The translations under genes and the position numbers were made by a program. Below are positions 34,610 through 44,532 of a DNA stretch of 64,000 nt, one piece after another. The notes below the pieces were generated by a model. It searched no databases, was not told the origin of the DNA, and saw nothing but the letters and a program-made list of their open reading frames with translations. Positions within the stretch are counted from its first letter, which is position 1. Every line of letters starts with the position of its first letter. Source of the stretch: Ascochyta rabiei (Eukaryota; Ascomycota; Dothideomycetes; Pleosporales; Didymellaceae); assembly GCF_004011695.2 (NCBI RefSeq), contig NC_082420.1, positions 558,001 through 622,000 of the forward strand, read 5' to 3'.

Positions 34610-36697
34610 ATGTCGTGGAGCGGGCCTCTAGCGGGAGCTGCACCATACCAGGCGCCTCCACATGCTAATGGGCAATCGGGCTTTGGCCAACTTCCGCCTT
34701 ACCGTTATGGCCAGCAGCTACCCTATGGTCAGTATCAGAATGTACCGTCGTATCCTGGGCCACCGCACCGACCACAAGATACTAGGTGAGCAGAACGTTT
34801 TCCTTCCTTCCTCCTCAGCATAGTTGGCGTCGAGCATGTTTTACCAACATGTGTTGGCTTTGCCAATCGACAGCCGTTGATGGGTTGTCAGACCACTTAA
34901 GAAGAAGGGCAATCCGATAATAACACGTTATCCACCTCCTCCTGGGTACCGTGGGCCGGCGCAGCCTCAAGTTCCTTTCAACACTCATCAACAGCCTGGT
35001 CAGTATCAACCGCCACATCAGCCAGCCTTCCCGCAAGCACCTCAAGCGCAGCACAAATACCCCAAAAAAGGGTATGCTGCTGTACCCCCCCAGCAAGGCT
35101 ATCCTCCTCACACTTATGGGCCACCGCAGCCGTCAAGCTATCCTGCGTCGCACCCTCAAGCTCAAAGCTACCAGTGGTCCCGGCGACCTTCTCTAAAGGC
35201 ACCCGCATATCCTGGAACCCAGGGCTATGGAGCTCCACAGTCGTCTTACCCGCCTTATCCGCCACATACTGCGGCAGTAGAACCTAGTCAACGCGCGGGG
35301 TGGCCACAAGTACCAGCTCAGGCCTCATACCCACCGCAAAGTCAATACAACGCGTACATTGGTCCAGCTACCCACGATCAGCCGATGTCGGACCCAAACG
35401 CGACACCAACGCCTTCTACCGCCCACCTGGCTTCCGCTCCACCGGCACCATCACATCCACTTACGAGCATTTCACATGACAATGCGGCTGGCAAAAAGCC
35501 AGATCTCTACCTTGCTTGGGATGATTGGGACTTCGACTTTGACGGCGCCATATGGCCCAAGAGCAACGAGCCAGTGGACCCGAATCTCAGCTTAGGCGTA
35601 ATCATTTGGCACCCGGCCAAACAAATGACCCGAGCGTTGCCCGCCACTTTCGAAGAAGCCGAAGAGCAGTCTCTCAAACCCACTCCGGAGAAGCTGGGTA
35701 ATGGAGAGTCAGTCTCGATTTACTTTACAGCGGATAACTCCCACGAAGCATTTCTGGATGTCAGGCAAACGGACGACTGGGATTACGTTCAGGATGACCC
35801 TGCATTTGTCGTATTCACAGACGAAGAGATGCAACACAATCTTATACCAGTGGAGGACTGCATTGCGCAGCGAGACCGATTAGACGATTCTGTCGAAGTG
35901 GATGCGAAGGTCGGGGATGCCGTGATGCACGAGGCAGACTGGAGTATCATGGATCACCTCGAACAAGCTCTATCGACCAGTGGTGAGGATGTGAAGACTG
36001 CAGACCTAACTCGTGCGGATGAGTCCGCCAATCCGCAGACACAGGAGGACATCCTTGCTTCATTAGGAGTTACCGGGTTGCCGAAGCCAGTATCGGGAGA
36101 GCCAGTTCCTTTCCCCGTGCCATCGCCGGAGGAAAAGCCGTCAGTGCTGCTACCTGTAAAGCCTGCAGCGTCTTTGCAACTATCGTGAGTTATGGTAGTC
36201 TCCCCTCGCTCTCACAACTAATCGAGTCTAGTGCACTATCCCAAACCCAGACGGACCCACAGAGGAGCCACCCACTAGACGGTCCTCGCACTGTTGGTCA
36301 CCCCACTGCACCACAACGACCCTATGGTTCGATGTCATCAACCAACGGCCGACGTCCTCTACCTCCACCTCCTCCAGAACATGACCGATACGATCCATGG
36401 AACCCCAGCAATCGACAGCAGCAATACCATACCAATGGTTTTAACGGCGGACGAGGCAGCCCCGCGCGATCTGAAGCCAGCGACGGGACCGCTGCTGGAT
36501 CTGATTTCGGGACTGAGACACCTGCTGAAGCTAGCGAGCAAACTGTTGTACCAGGGTTGAAATGCGAACAAAGCGACAGCTCCCTCTCTAGAAAGAGGAG
36601 CTATGGTGACACAGACGCCGACGACGAACGATTAAGACAGCATGACGATCACACTAAGCGGAAGCGACGCTCGCAAGTCGACGCTGCATATGGGTAA
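34610..36697 (+). CDS. Proline/glutamine-rich fungal protein of unknown function
   Basis: I do not recognise the family. The model uses exons 34610-34785, 34892-36184 and 36232-36697 (644 residues). Splices are well supported: DTR|PLKKKGNPIITRYPPPP across a 106-nt intron and LQLS|ALSQTQTD across 47 nt. Residues 1-260 are Pro/Gln/Tyr-rich, with many PPxY-like strings (HKYPKKGYAAVPPQQGY), of the kind seen in RNA-binding or condensate-forming proteins. Near residue 295 is a compact region, DLYLAWDDWDFDFDGAIWP, then GVIIWHPAKQM and VSIYFTADNSHEAFLDVRQ, that looks like a folded domain. The C-terminus is basic (TKRKRRSQ), a possible nuclear localisation signal. Start uncertain: the frame is open upstream of 34610. 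A further small terminal intron after TATGG at 36692 is possible and would only change the last residues. Confidence 0.7.
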
Positions 36698-37894
36698 GAC
36701 TTTCTCGTACAACACACTACCGTGACAAAGTCTCCATACTTTTGAACGTCACTGACGATGAGTAGCCGCCGCTAGGTTCGTCGGCGATGGGATTCCATGT
36801 CATCTTCAGAATCCTCACGTGCCTGAATGTCACTGAGCGTGTCCTGTCTTGCTGATACCTGCTTCCGGTTCCTCTGAGAGCAATTCTGCGCCTATAAAGA
36901 CCGACATCATCGGACAACCTACCTCTTTTCTTGTATCTTCTTTTCGCTTTCTTCGTCGACACGGAGCATTACACGGCGTTATCTTACGCACCTGGGACTG
37001 GCCGGATGTTCTTCACCTCTACACGGCCGTGCAACTGAAAAACCCTTTTACCTGTCTACACCTTTTGTTGCTGGTTCTTTTCACCTCTGTACTTTTGCAG
37101 CTGTTGTTGTATTCAGTCCTCGACCCCTTCTTCACGAAACCCCATGATTAATTTCTCCGCGCTCAAGAATGCGCTGGTCTGCTTTCAATTTCCACACTCC
37201 AGTCTTGCTATCCTGCTGTCGTCCACTTTCTATCGCGTGTTCTTGCTGTCAAAACGCTGAAGGTAAGTAGCCTGGTGTTAGGCTGGTGCGCTGTCTTTGA
37301 TTTACCGACTAAAAAAAAAGTCCTGTGGCATATTATTAGCCGTATGGCGTAGACGGAGACTCTCGCTCGACATGACATGTTTGTTGAAGCTGTCCGCGGG
37401 GATGGCAGTACCGTAATCCTAACTGCACAATGCATGAGATGCGTCTCGTGTATACGAAGACCTGATGCTGTATATACAGTCTACTTGAAGTCTCGTGTTG
37501 CGTCGAGGCTCAGATGCAGTGGTGTCGTGGTCAAACCACAACCCCACCTTCGCAACGAAACCTAGGAATGCTCGTCCAAGCGGCTGTCCGATCCATGTAC
37601 GTGGATTGCGTCGCCTGTAGTCCTCCTTCCATCCAACAACCAATCCGCCGTGTGCTCGGAATCGATGTCTCCCTGTGTACATTCCGTTCAGCTCGGCGAG
37701 GTTCTGGTTTGCTCGCTGGAGTTTGCTCCAACACAGGATCTGCTTGCATGGTGCATGGACTAGGACAAGCTGGGAGAAGGGAGATGATGATTGCAGCTAA
37801 TTTTTTTTTTTTTTTTTCATTCTCGAGACGATGCATGCATGATTGTCTCGAATTGAATTGAATGAATTAAATCGAGTCAAATCTACTTTCTGCT
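36698..37894. other. Convergent 3' region
   Basis: Between the proline-rich gene (+) and APL6 (-). Contains a T17 homopolymer at about 37801-37817 and an A-run near 37310-37318. No gene was recognised; the 189-300 nt ORFs here lack coding character. Confidence 0.55.
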
Positions 37895-40669
37895 CTACTT
37901 GACGAGTCTGGCGTTCTCATCTCCACTCTCACTCTCACTCTCCGTCTCGTACTCGCTCTCCTCGTCGCTTTCGTCTTCATCTTCATCATCATCCGTCTCT
38001 TCGCTCCCGCTGGACTCGGCTAGCCAGTCATCGAGCGTCTTTTCCTTGTGCGCCGGCTTCTCGACCGCGCTGCCGACGCCGTTCGGGCTCCTGTACGACG
38101 CGATCGTCTCGGGCATGCGCACCCTTCCGCTGTCGACGTGGGCCGCAGCATCCAGCCGCTCGCTCGCCGACATGTTCTTTGCGACTTCGTACGCGGAAAC
38201 GTAGGTTTCCTTGATTGCTTCGTCGCGCAGGGCCGCGTCGGGCTCTCTCCCAGCCTTGACCCATGGCGGCAAGTCTTCGTATCCGCGCAAGCCGCCCACG
38301 CCGCCTTCGTCGCCAATGACGAGCGAGGCGCTGCCGAGGACGTAGTTTTTGCGCGTCTCCGAGGGCGAAGGGATGTGTGGGACGGGCTTGGGCGCGAGGA
38401 GGAGCAGCGAGGCGAGTTGAGTGCTCGAGGGGGAGGAAAGGAGGGATTTGTACAAGCGGGCTCGATCGCGCAGGTCGTAGGATGTGTCGTAGCGGGTCAG
38501 GGCGAGGATGTAGTTGTATAGCGCTTCGACCTGATGCGGTGACTCTTTCTGCTCGGGTTCGAGAGGCGGAGGGTTCTCGAGGTGCGCGTCGCGGAAGCCG
38601 CCATCGTCTTCCTGATAGTTGTCTAGTAGAGAGGCGCTCGACTCGGGGGCTTCTTCTTGCGTCGTAGGAGACGGTGGGGGATTGGCGTGCAGGTGGTGGA
38701 TGTACACTTTGGCAGCTAGGAGCATGATTTGCAGCTTCGCGGGTTCGGCTTCGTCGGCGAAGCCTTTTGCTAGAATGCGTAGAACGTCTGCGGCTATGTT
38801 GTTTTCCGGATCCAGACCGGCGAACTCGCCTACGAGCCAGATTATGCTTGCACGTGCCTGGGGGCTGGTTGCTGCGTCGAGGTGCTTCGCCAATCGCACT
38901 ACGGTTGTACGGTGAGCGTCTGGATTGCGCTGAATCAAGTGTCGAATGACGTCGAGAGATTCGGCCACTAGGTGGGCGTCTGCGGAGCCGATATGCTTGA
39001 GAAGTAGTCTTAGGCACCGTGCTGATGTTTGCGGGCTTGTGGCAGGACTTTGCGAACATCTGCCTATCGCGCGGACAGACTCCTTAACAAGGGCAGGATC
39101 CAGACTGCCAGAGTGTGAGAAGTGACTGAGCTCGGCCAGTATCAAACTCTGCAGCCTGGGTTGCGCGTGCGGGAAGATCAGTGTAAGCAGCTCCAGCTTT
39201 AACCGCCAGATGTGTGGAGCATCCGTGGAGCGCACAAGGAAGTGCGTGTAGTACTTGACAAACGGTTCCGGGTGCGTCAAGCAGACTTGGACAACGTTGT
39301 AAAGGGCAATGTGTTGAATGTCGCTGGGTGATCGCAGAAGAGACACCAAAGGCCCAATGGCCAGGGAAACGTAATCAGGCGTGCCCAGGTAGAGATATGT
39401 CCTCGCGACTGCAATCACGACTGCAGCGTTGCGTGACTGCAGAAGAGACAAGCAATTCTTCAGCAAAAGCTCGAGGTCGGGGTCGAGTACAGCCACTTGC
39501 TCGAAATCCTCCTGCTCGTCCTCTTCCTCGTCTTCACTCTGGCTATCGTAGAAGCCTCTCGTAGGCTTTGTTGGGTTGGCATTCGTGCGCGTGTTCGCTG
39601 AAGCCTTCTTGACATTCTTGGTCCGCCTGGGGAAGCATTTGCGCGCATACACCATCATGAGCTGCAAGGTGGCTAATTGGCCCCACTCGTCCATGTCTGC
39701 CAGTTTGCGTACCAGGGCGCGGTAGTGTGGATGTATCAAGTCCAGGCGATCTGGGCAAATGTCCAGGAAGGCAGCGACGGCTGCGCCTGTGACGAAGTAG
39801 TGCTTGTCGGCCAAGAGGGTCGAGAGGTATTCGAGGAGCTGGGGCACCGTGTTTGGATCCAGGCTGTAGCACTTTGGTATTGCCAGGGCGGCTGCTCTCC
39901 GGACGTAGGGCGACATGTCTCCGGCCCCACGCTTGATGGCCAGGCTTACAATCTGGCTGATGACGGGCACGCGTATGCCGGACATGACGCGCAGGGCCAG
40001 GGCGCGCAGCTGGGGGTTCTGGTCCGTGAGCGACTTCTGGATCGTGTTGATGGAGAGGAGGGCCGTGTCTGGCTCATGTTCGGCGTGCTGGAGGAGGTAG
40101 ATGTAGACGAGCTTCTTGACGGGCAGCGAGGGCGATGCGACGTTTTTGATTACGTGGGAGAAGAAGGGCAGGGTCTGCGAGTGCGGCTGGCGGTAGGACA
40201 TCTAGAGGCGCCATGGTCAGCAAGCGGAGGACGGCGGTGGTGTGTTGGGTGCTCGCAGTCCGCAGTCCGCAGTCCGCAGTCCGCAGTTCGCAGTTCGCAG
40301 TTCGCAGTTCGCAGTGCAGCAGGCGGGGCGGGGCGGGGCGGGGCGGAGCGTACCGTGACGACCCTGCGCAGGCCCTCGAGGACATCGCGCTCGGAGCGGC
40401 TGTCGAGCAGCTTCTTGAGCTGGCCCGAGGGCAGCATGCGCGTCGGCGCCTTGCGGGCATTGCTGGCCTCGCGGGCGGCTTCGAGGGTGAGGTCGCGGGC
40501 TGTGGAGAGGGACCAGTGAGCAAAGTTGGACGGATGCATGGCAGCCAGCAGTCGGGCGCGCGCTGGACGAGGTGCCGAGCAGATGTGCAGGGCTGGCAGG
40601 AGAAACAGCAGCAGAGGAGGCGCACATACCAGTCTCCAGCAAGCTCGAGATACGACTGATCGACTCCAT
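37895..40669 (-). CDS. APL6: AP-3 adaptor complex beta subunit
   Basis: Large subunit of the AP-3 coat that carries cargo from the Golgi to the vacuole. The minus-strand exons are 40669-40630, 40499-40354 and 40201-37895, giving 830 residues. The N-terminus MESISRISSLLETARDLTLE and KLLDSRSERDVLEGLRRVVT join, after two splices, to MSYRQPHSQTLPFFSHVIKNVASPSLPVKKLVYIYLLQHAE. An Adaptin_N alpha-solenoid runs to about residue 640 (SPYVRRAAALAIPKC, HYFVTGAAVAAFLDICPD, IIWLVGEFAG). The last 45 residues are almost pure Ser/Asp/Glu, as in the acidic hinge of AP-3 beta chains; there is no beta appendage, as in the yeast protein. The in-frame ATG at the start of exon 3 is accidental, because the beta-chain N-terminus requires the two upstream exons. 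Intron 2 (152 nt) carries tandem repeats. Confidence 0.93.
40255..40346. repeat. GCAGTYC heptamer and GGGGC repeats in APL6 intron 2
   Basis: About eight copies of GCAGTCC then GCAGTTC (40255-40314), followed by GGGGC pentamers (about 40325-40345). Both sit inside the 152-nt second intron of APL6. GGGGC on this strand is a potential G-quadruplex sequence. Confidence 0.93.
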
Positions 40670-40819
40670 GGCGGCCAGCTACGCCCCGAAAGCGCTTCGG
40701 TCCGCTTCTGAACAGGGCGCGGGGGGGGAGACGCGCGGGCTCAGCCTCCAGGACGGCAGCGGCTACGCGGAGTCGGGCAAGGGGACGCCGCGGCGGACAG
40801 GCGTGTGAAGGGGTGGATT

Positions 40820-40960
40820 GTGCCAGTGTGCCAGTGTGCCAGTGTGCCAGTGAGCCAGTGAGCCAGTGAGTCAGTGAGCCAGTGTGCCAGTGGGTCAGTG
40901 TGCCAGTGTGTCAGTGTGCCAGTGTACCAGTAGGTCAGCGTGCCAGTGTGCCAGCGTGCC
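40820..40960. repeat. TGCCAGTG octamer array
   Basis: About 17 copies of an 8-bp unit TGCCAGTG with variants AGCCAGTG, GTCAGTG and ACCAGTA. It lies 150 bp upstream of the APL6 start codon, hence probably in its promoter. Confidence 0.95.
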
Positions 40961-41079
40961 TGCGTGCATGAGCAGGAGGTGTCATGCAACCGCCAGGTCG
41001 CTCGGAGCGGGGCGCGGGGAAGTCTGATGCCTCTTCCCACTGGCCCGTCACCACTGGGCCTCGGACCGCACGCCACGAC

Positions 41080-41157
41080 AAGCCACCGCAAGCCACCGCA
41101 AGCCACCGCAAGCCACCGCAAGCCACCGCAAGCCACCGCAAGCCACCGCAAGCCACG
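41080..41157. repeat. AAGCCACCGC decamer array
   Basis: Seven perfect copies of AAGCCACCGC and a partial eighth, ending about 125 bp upstream of the ATG at 41282. Confidence 0.96.
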
Positions 41158-41281
41158 CACCAACTGCCCTGCCAGCCCGGCTGCGGTACTTGCAACTTGG
41201 CAGGCAGGTAGGCAAGCATGCATGCACGCATGACAGGCAGCCGCTCGCCCAAAGCTTGCTGCTGCTGAGCCGTCCGCCGAG

Positions 41282-42016
41282 ATGCCCTTTGGGCCCACCG
41301 TCCTCCACCCACTGACCCTCCCGGCCCTGCTCGACTACCTTCTCAGCACCCAGGCTGCCGCCTTCTCCCCTACCACCCTCGTCGTCTGCTCCGACCAACC
41401 CGCCTTTCTCGACGACCTCGCACGTTCCTCGGCGCACCAGCAAGCTCCAACGGATCAGGACGGCAGTCTCCAGCAACTGCTCACCCCCACGCTCCACAAT
41501 CTCTCCGCGACTCAACATGTCAAACTGGCTTTCTGCCCCTCGGTCCAGGCATTGCTTGCCTACCTGACCGCATACGATCGACCCGCCCATGTCCACGCCG
41601 AGGAGAGCGCGGGGAGGGACAGGCTGGTACTCGTGAACCCTCTGGCTTTGCACAAATCAACGCCCTCCTTCTCCGCACAGGGTCTGTCGAGGACCTTTGC
41701 AGCGGCTGTGGAAGCGGCCCTGAGGACTGGCGCCATGCTGCTCCTCGTCGAGTGTGAGCGCAGACGAGACGGTCGCGCTGACCGTGTAGCCGAGGACGCG
41801 CCTGTGCCAGGTGGCGAGGAGGAGAATCCTGCCGCGGCCGAGCAACAGCCCCCATGGGACCAGGACGTCTCCCTCCTGAACCTCTCGGCACGCAGGTTCG
41901 GTTCGGGCGCAGGGGAGCGCGCATGGACCGGCCGGACAGTCAAGGCGAAAAGCATCGCCGCGAGATGGTTCCACTTCCAGCATCTTGCTGGCCGCACAAA
42001 GGAAGAGCCTGAATGA
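41282..42016 (+). CDS. Conserved-looking protein of unknown function, possibly RecA-fold
   Basis: Single-exon gene of 244 residues, GC-rich and Ala/Leu-rich. I do not recognise the family with confidence. The order of segments suggests an alpha/beta core: a strand FSPTTLVVCSDQPAF, then VKLAFCPSVQALLAYL, RLVLVNPLALH, a helix LSRTFAAAVEAALRTG, and AMLLLVECE. It ends with WTGRTVKAKSIAARWFHF. That ending and the repeated hydrophobic strands recall ATPase-like accessory proteins such as Shu-complex or Elongator Elp5/Elp6 subunits. There is no P-loop, so any such match would be a non-catalytic member. Residues 165-200 are an acidic, low-complexity loop. The ATG at 41282 is the first in frame. Confidence 0.6.
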   Translation: MPFGPTVLHPLTLPALLDYLLSTQAAAFSPTTLVVCSDQPAFLDDLARSSAHQQAPTDQDGSLQQLLTPTLHNLSATQHVKLAFCPSVQALLAYLTAYDRPAHVHAEESAGRDRLVLVNPLALHKSTPSFSAQGLSRTFAAAVEAALRTGAMLLLVECERRRDGRADRVAEDAPVPGGEEENPAAAEQQPPWDQDVSLLNLSARRFGSGAGERAWTGRTVKAKSIAARWFHFQHLAGRTKEEPE

Positions 42017-42356
42017 GCGCTGCCTCGAACAGAAGGGCGCAGTCTCGAAATGTCAGACTGTCTTGTTTCGCTATGCTATGGAGTGCCGCTTCATGTCCAA
42101 TCTGAGAGATCAACACGCATCAACACGCATCAACACGCATCAACACGCATCAACACGCATCAACACGCATCAACACGCATCAACACGCATCAACACGCAT
42201 CAACATGCATCAACATGCGAGTCGTCGAGCGTCGTCAACCATCAACTCGTTACTCAGAGGGAGCCCCCCTTGATATCCACCACTTCGCCCAGACCCCATC
42301 CCATGCCAGCCAAGTGGCCAGCCACTTTTGGTTCAACTGTCGCAAATACCAAGCGC
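42017..42356. other. Convergent 3' region with decamer array
   Basis: Between the orphan gene (+) and RDI1 (-); mainly a CAACACGCAT minisatellite (listed separately). No gene. Confidence 0.65.
42111..42219. repeat. CAACACGCAT decamer array
   Basis: Nine perfect copies of CAACACGCAT followed by two with CAACATGC. It sits in the 3' flank of two convergent genes. Confidence 0.97.
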
Positions 42357-43121
42357 TCATTTCCAGTCCTTCTTGATGTCAAATGACCACTTGAATTGCA
42401 GGTGGACCTGGTTGTCGTCGTCGACAAACTTGGAGAGAGCCGTGTAGTGGCCGCGACCGAGCATGCCAGAGGGAGCCGTCTCCGGCTCGACTGGGAAGCA
42501 GGTTAGATCAAGTCGAGGCCTGCGCATGGTACCTGTTACTTACACTTCTTCTCGTAGACGGGCTTCTCTTCTGTGCTGGGTCCGTAGGAGCCCTGTCAAG
42601 ACTGTCAGTGCCTCTGCTTGTTTACAGCAAGGCTTGCCGCCTACCATCATCTCCTGCATCTTGTTGCTGACGCCCATGCGTGTGACCTTCTGCAGGTATT
42701 TCAGGCCTGCCAGGATCTCGTGCTGGACCTTGAACTGCGCCTTCATGCGGAACGTAGCCCCCTCCTTGATGGTGAATGGCTTGTTCTCGAGCGCCTCGAG
42801 CGCACCAGGTGACTTCAGGTCGATGATGATGTCAGGGCGGCCCTCCACCTCGAGACCGAGCGAGTAGATGATGCACTTGCGGGGGTCGTTGGGGTCGGAG
42901 ATGTCCTTGCCCTGACCGAGACCGAGGGAAGCTTTCCACTTGTTGAGCGCCTCATCGTCCTGGTCTGCAGCACGTCGTGTCAGCGATTGCGGTGCTGGGT
43001 GCGCTGGACGCACAATCTGGCGTCACCTACCCAGCTTCTGGTACTCATCGAGCGTCTTCTTCTCACCGACCTTGAAGCCCTCCGTCTGCTCTGCGTGCAG
43101 ATCGTCGTTGTGGTCGGCCAT
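42357..43121 (-). CDS. RDI1: Rho GDP-dissociation inhibitor
   Basis: Cytosolic chaperone that extracts prenylated Rho GTPases (Cdc42, Rho1) from membranes. The minus-strand exons are 43121-43031, 42964-42645, 42592-42544 and 42490-42357, giving 197 residues, normal for the family. The N-terminal regulatory arm (DEYQKLGDQDDEALNKWKAS) leads to an immunoglobulin-like domain. Landmarks are CIIYSLGLEVEGRPDIIIDL, FTIKEGATFRMKAQF, and KYLQKVTRMG; after the splices, KFEPETAPSGMLGRGHYTAL, FVDDDNQVHLQFKWSFDIKKDWK. All three introns (66, 52 and 53 nt after rounding to the borders given) use GTAGG or GTAAG donors. Confident assignment. Confidence 0.96.
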
Positions 43122-44532
43122 GGCTGCTGTGTAACAACGGGTGGGGGTGTCTCGGTAGGCAACGGTGTGTTTCTGGAGAGCGTTGGATTTGTGGAGAGAG
43201 TCGAGTGCGTTGCTGGTGCTCGAGCGGCGAGCCTCGACCTGGTGGGGCATGCAGCATCATTCACCGCCAGTCAGGGTCCATTGGCTCAAGCCCCTGGCTG
43301 GAATACGACGCGGACCTATCCTCGTTTCACATGTCGGCCTTGTTTGCACCGGCTCTCTGCTGCTCGTTGAAATCAACATCAGTGCGAAAGAATGTCTTCA
43401 GATGGGCAAGGCAAGCTTCATCGTGCTGTTGAGAAGAACGTGACATTCCATGCTCAGGCCCAGGAGCACCCCACGTGTTCCATCGTCCAGTCAAAGAACC
43501 CTTGCAAACAGCCCAATCCATGTGACATGCACCTTCAGGTTGCACAGTACACACTACGCACGCTGTGCCGACGTTCATGCTGCAAGACACAGAACAGCGG
43601 CTAGCCTCGACTGCTTTTGCCCTAAATAATACTGGGTTCTTGGTTCTTGCGAGAACACCGGTGAGCAGTACATGGGACGCTCCACACGGTGAAAGGTTCC
43701 CGTCCACGCCTCTGCTCTCAGTTTCACATTCTGCTACACCGTTCAGAAAGTCGCAGAGCATGGCTGGCGCTGTGGTCTCTGTAGCTTGTTGTTTACACGC
43801 CAGCGCGCGCTACTAGCATTGGTAGCGGTGGTATGGTGTCTTGGAGCTTCTGCGACAGTTCCAGAAGGACAGAGAGGCTCAGGACTGAGCGGCTGGCCTC
43901 TTCGCAATCCTAGGGTCGGAGACTTCGGCAGAGCTTGTTGCAGGGAAACGGAATCTTTGCAGAGAACAGCTACGCACAGGGCGAGCAGCGATAGTTTTGC
44001 TGCTTTGCAAAGCCAAACGCGCGAGTCGTCTGATTGGCGACGGCTACTCACCGTGTCATCGACAACAGCACTGATTCGGCGATGGACTGCGTTTCGAGCT
44101 CCCAGTGTCCAATCGGCATGGCTAGAGCAATTGCAATGCTCGAAATGGGCAGCCAGGACATTTCTACGAACGCGATGAGGTATGGTCCGGGGAATCCAGC
44201 CACCGTGGACTAGCGCGCATCGCAGGGACACCTCGTTCGCTCCTTCCTCCTACTTTCTCCCACCCGCGTCGGAAATCCCTCCAGCACAAGCAATAACGTC
44301 AACGCGCGCGCAGCTTCACTTCACCTTCACCAGGTCGCGCCCAAGCTTTCTTCACCCGTGCCACTTGATTGTGCCTCAGTCTTGGTTACTTCGCGTCAGC
44401 GACAAGCTCTTCTTCCGCGGTTCGCGCGCACGTTACGTCGTCCTCACGCTACAGCTTTCACCGCGACCACGCCGCGCTGCGCGCCTCGCTTCCAACTCTA
44501 CGCTACCCGTGCCACCCTTCATACCCACGACC
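43122..44532. other. Divergent intergenic region, RDI1 and BQT4 promoters
   Basis: 1.4 kb between two start codons. ORFs on both strands (for example around 43327-43761 and 43743-44231) have no family character. The 150 bp before 44533 are pyrimidine-rich, a typical fungal leader. No gene or repeat was recognised. Confidence 0.5.

Larger units (their letters stand above)
40670..41281. other. Divergent intergenic region with two minisatellites
   Basis: Between APL6 (-) and the orphan gene at 41282 (+). It holds an octamer array and a decamer array (listed separately), which together fill more than a third of the space. No gene is supported. Confidence 0.65.

Noticed and set aside
40199..40201. 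ATG at 40201 as the AP-3 beta start
   Set aside because: The conserved N-terminal helices lie in two upstream exons that splice in frame. The ATG falls at the exon border by chance.
40217..40669. Long ORFs through the APL6 first introns on both strands
   Set aside because: They run through the GCAGTYC and GGGGC repeats and read as Ala/Arg/Pro-rich or repeat-derived peptides.
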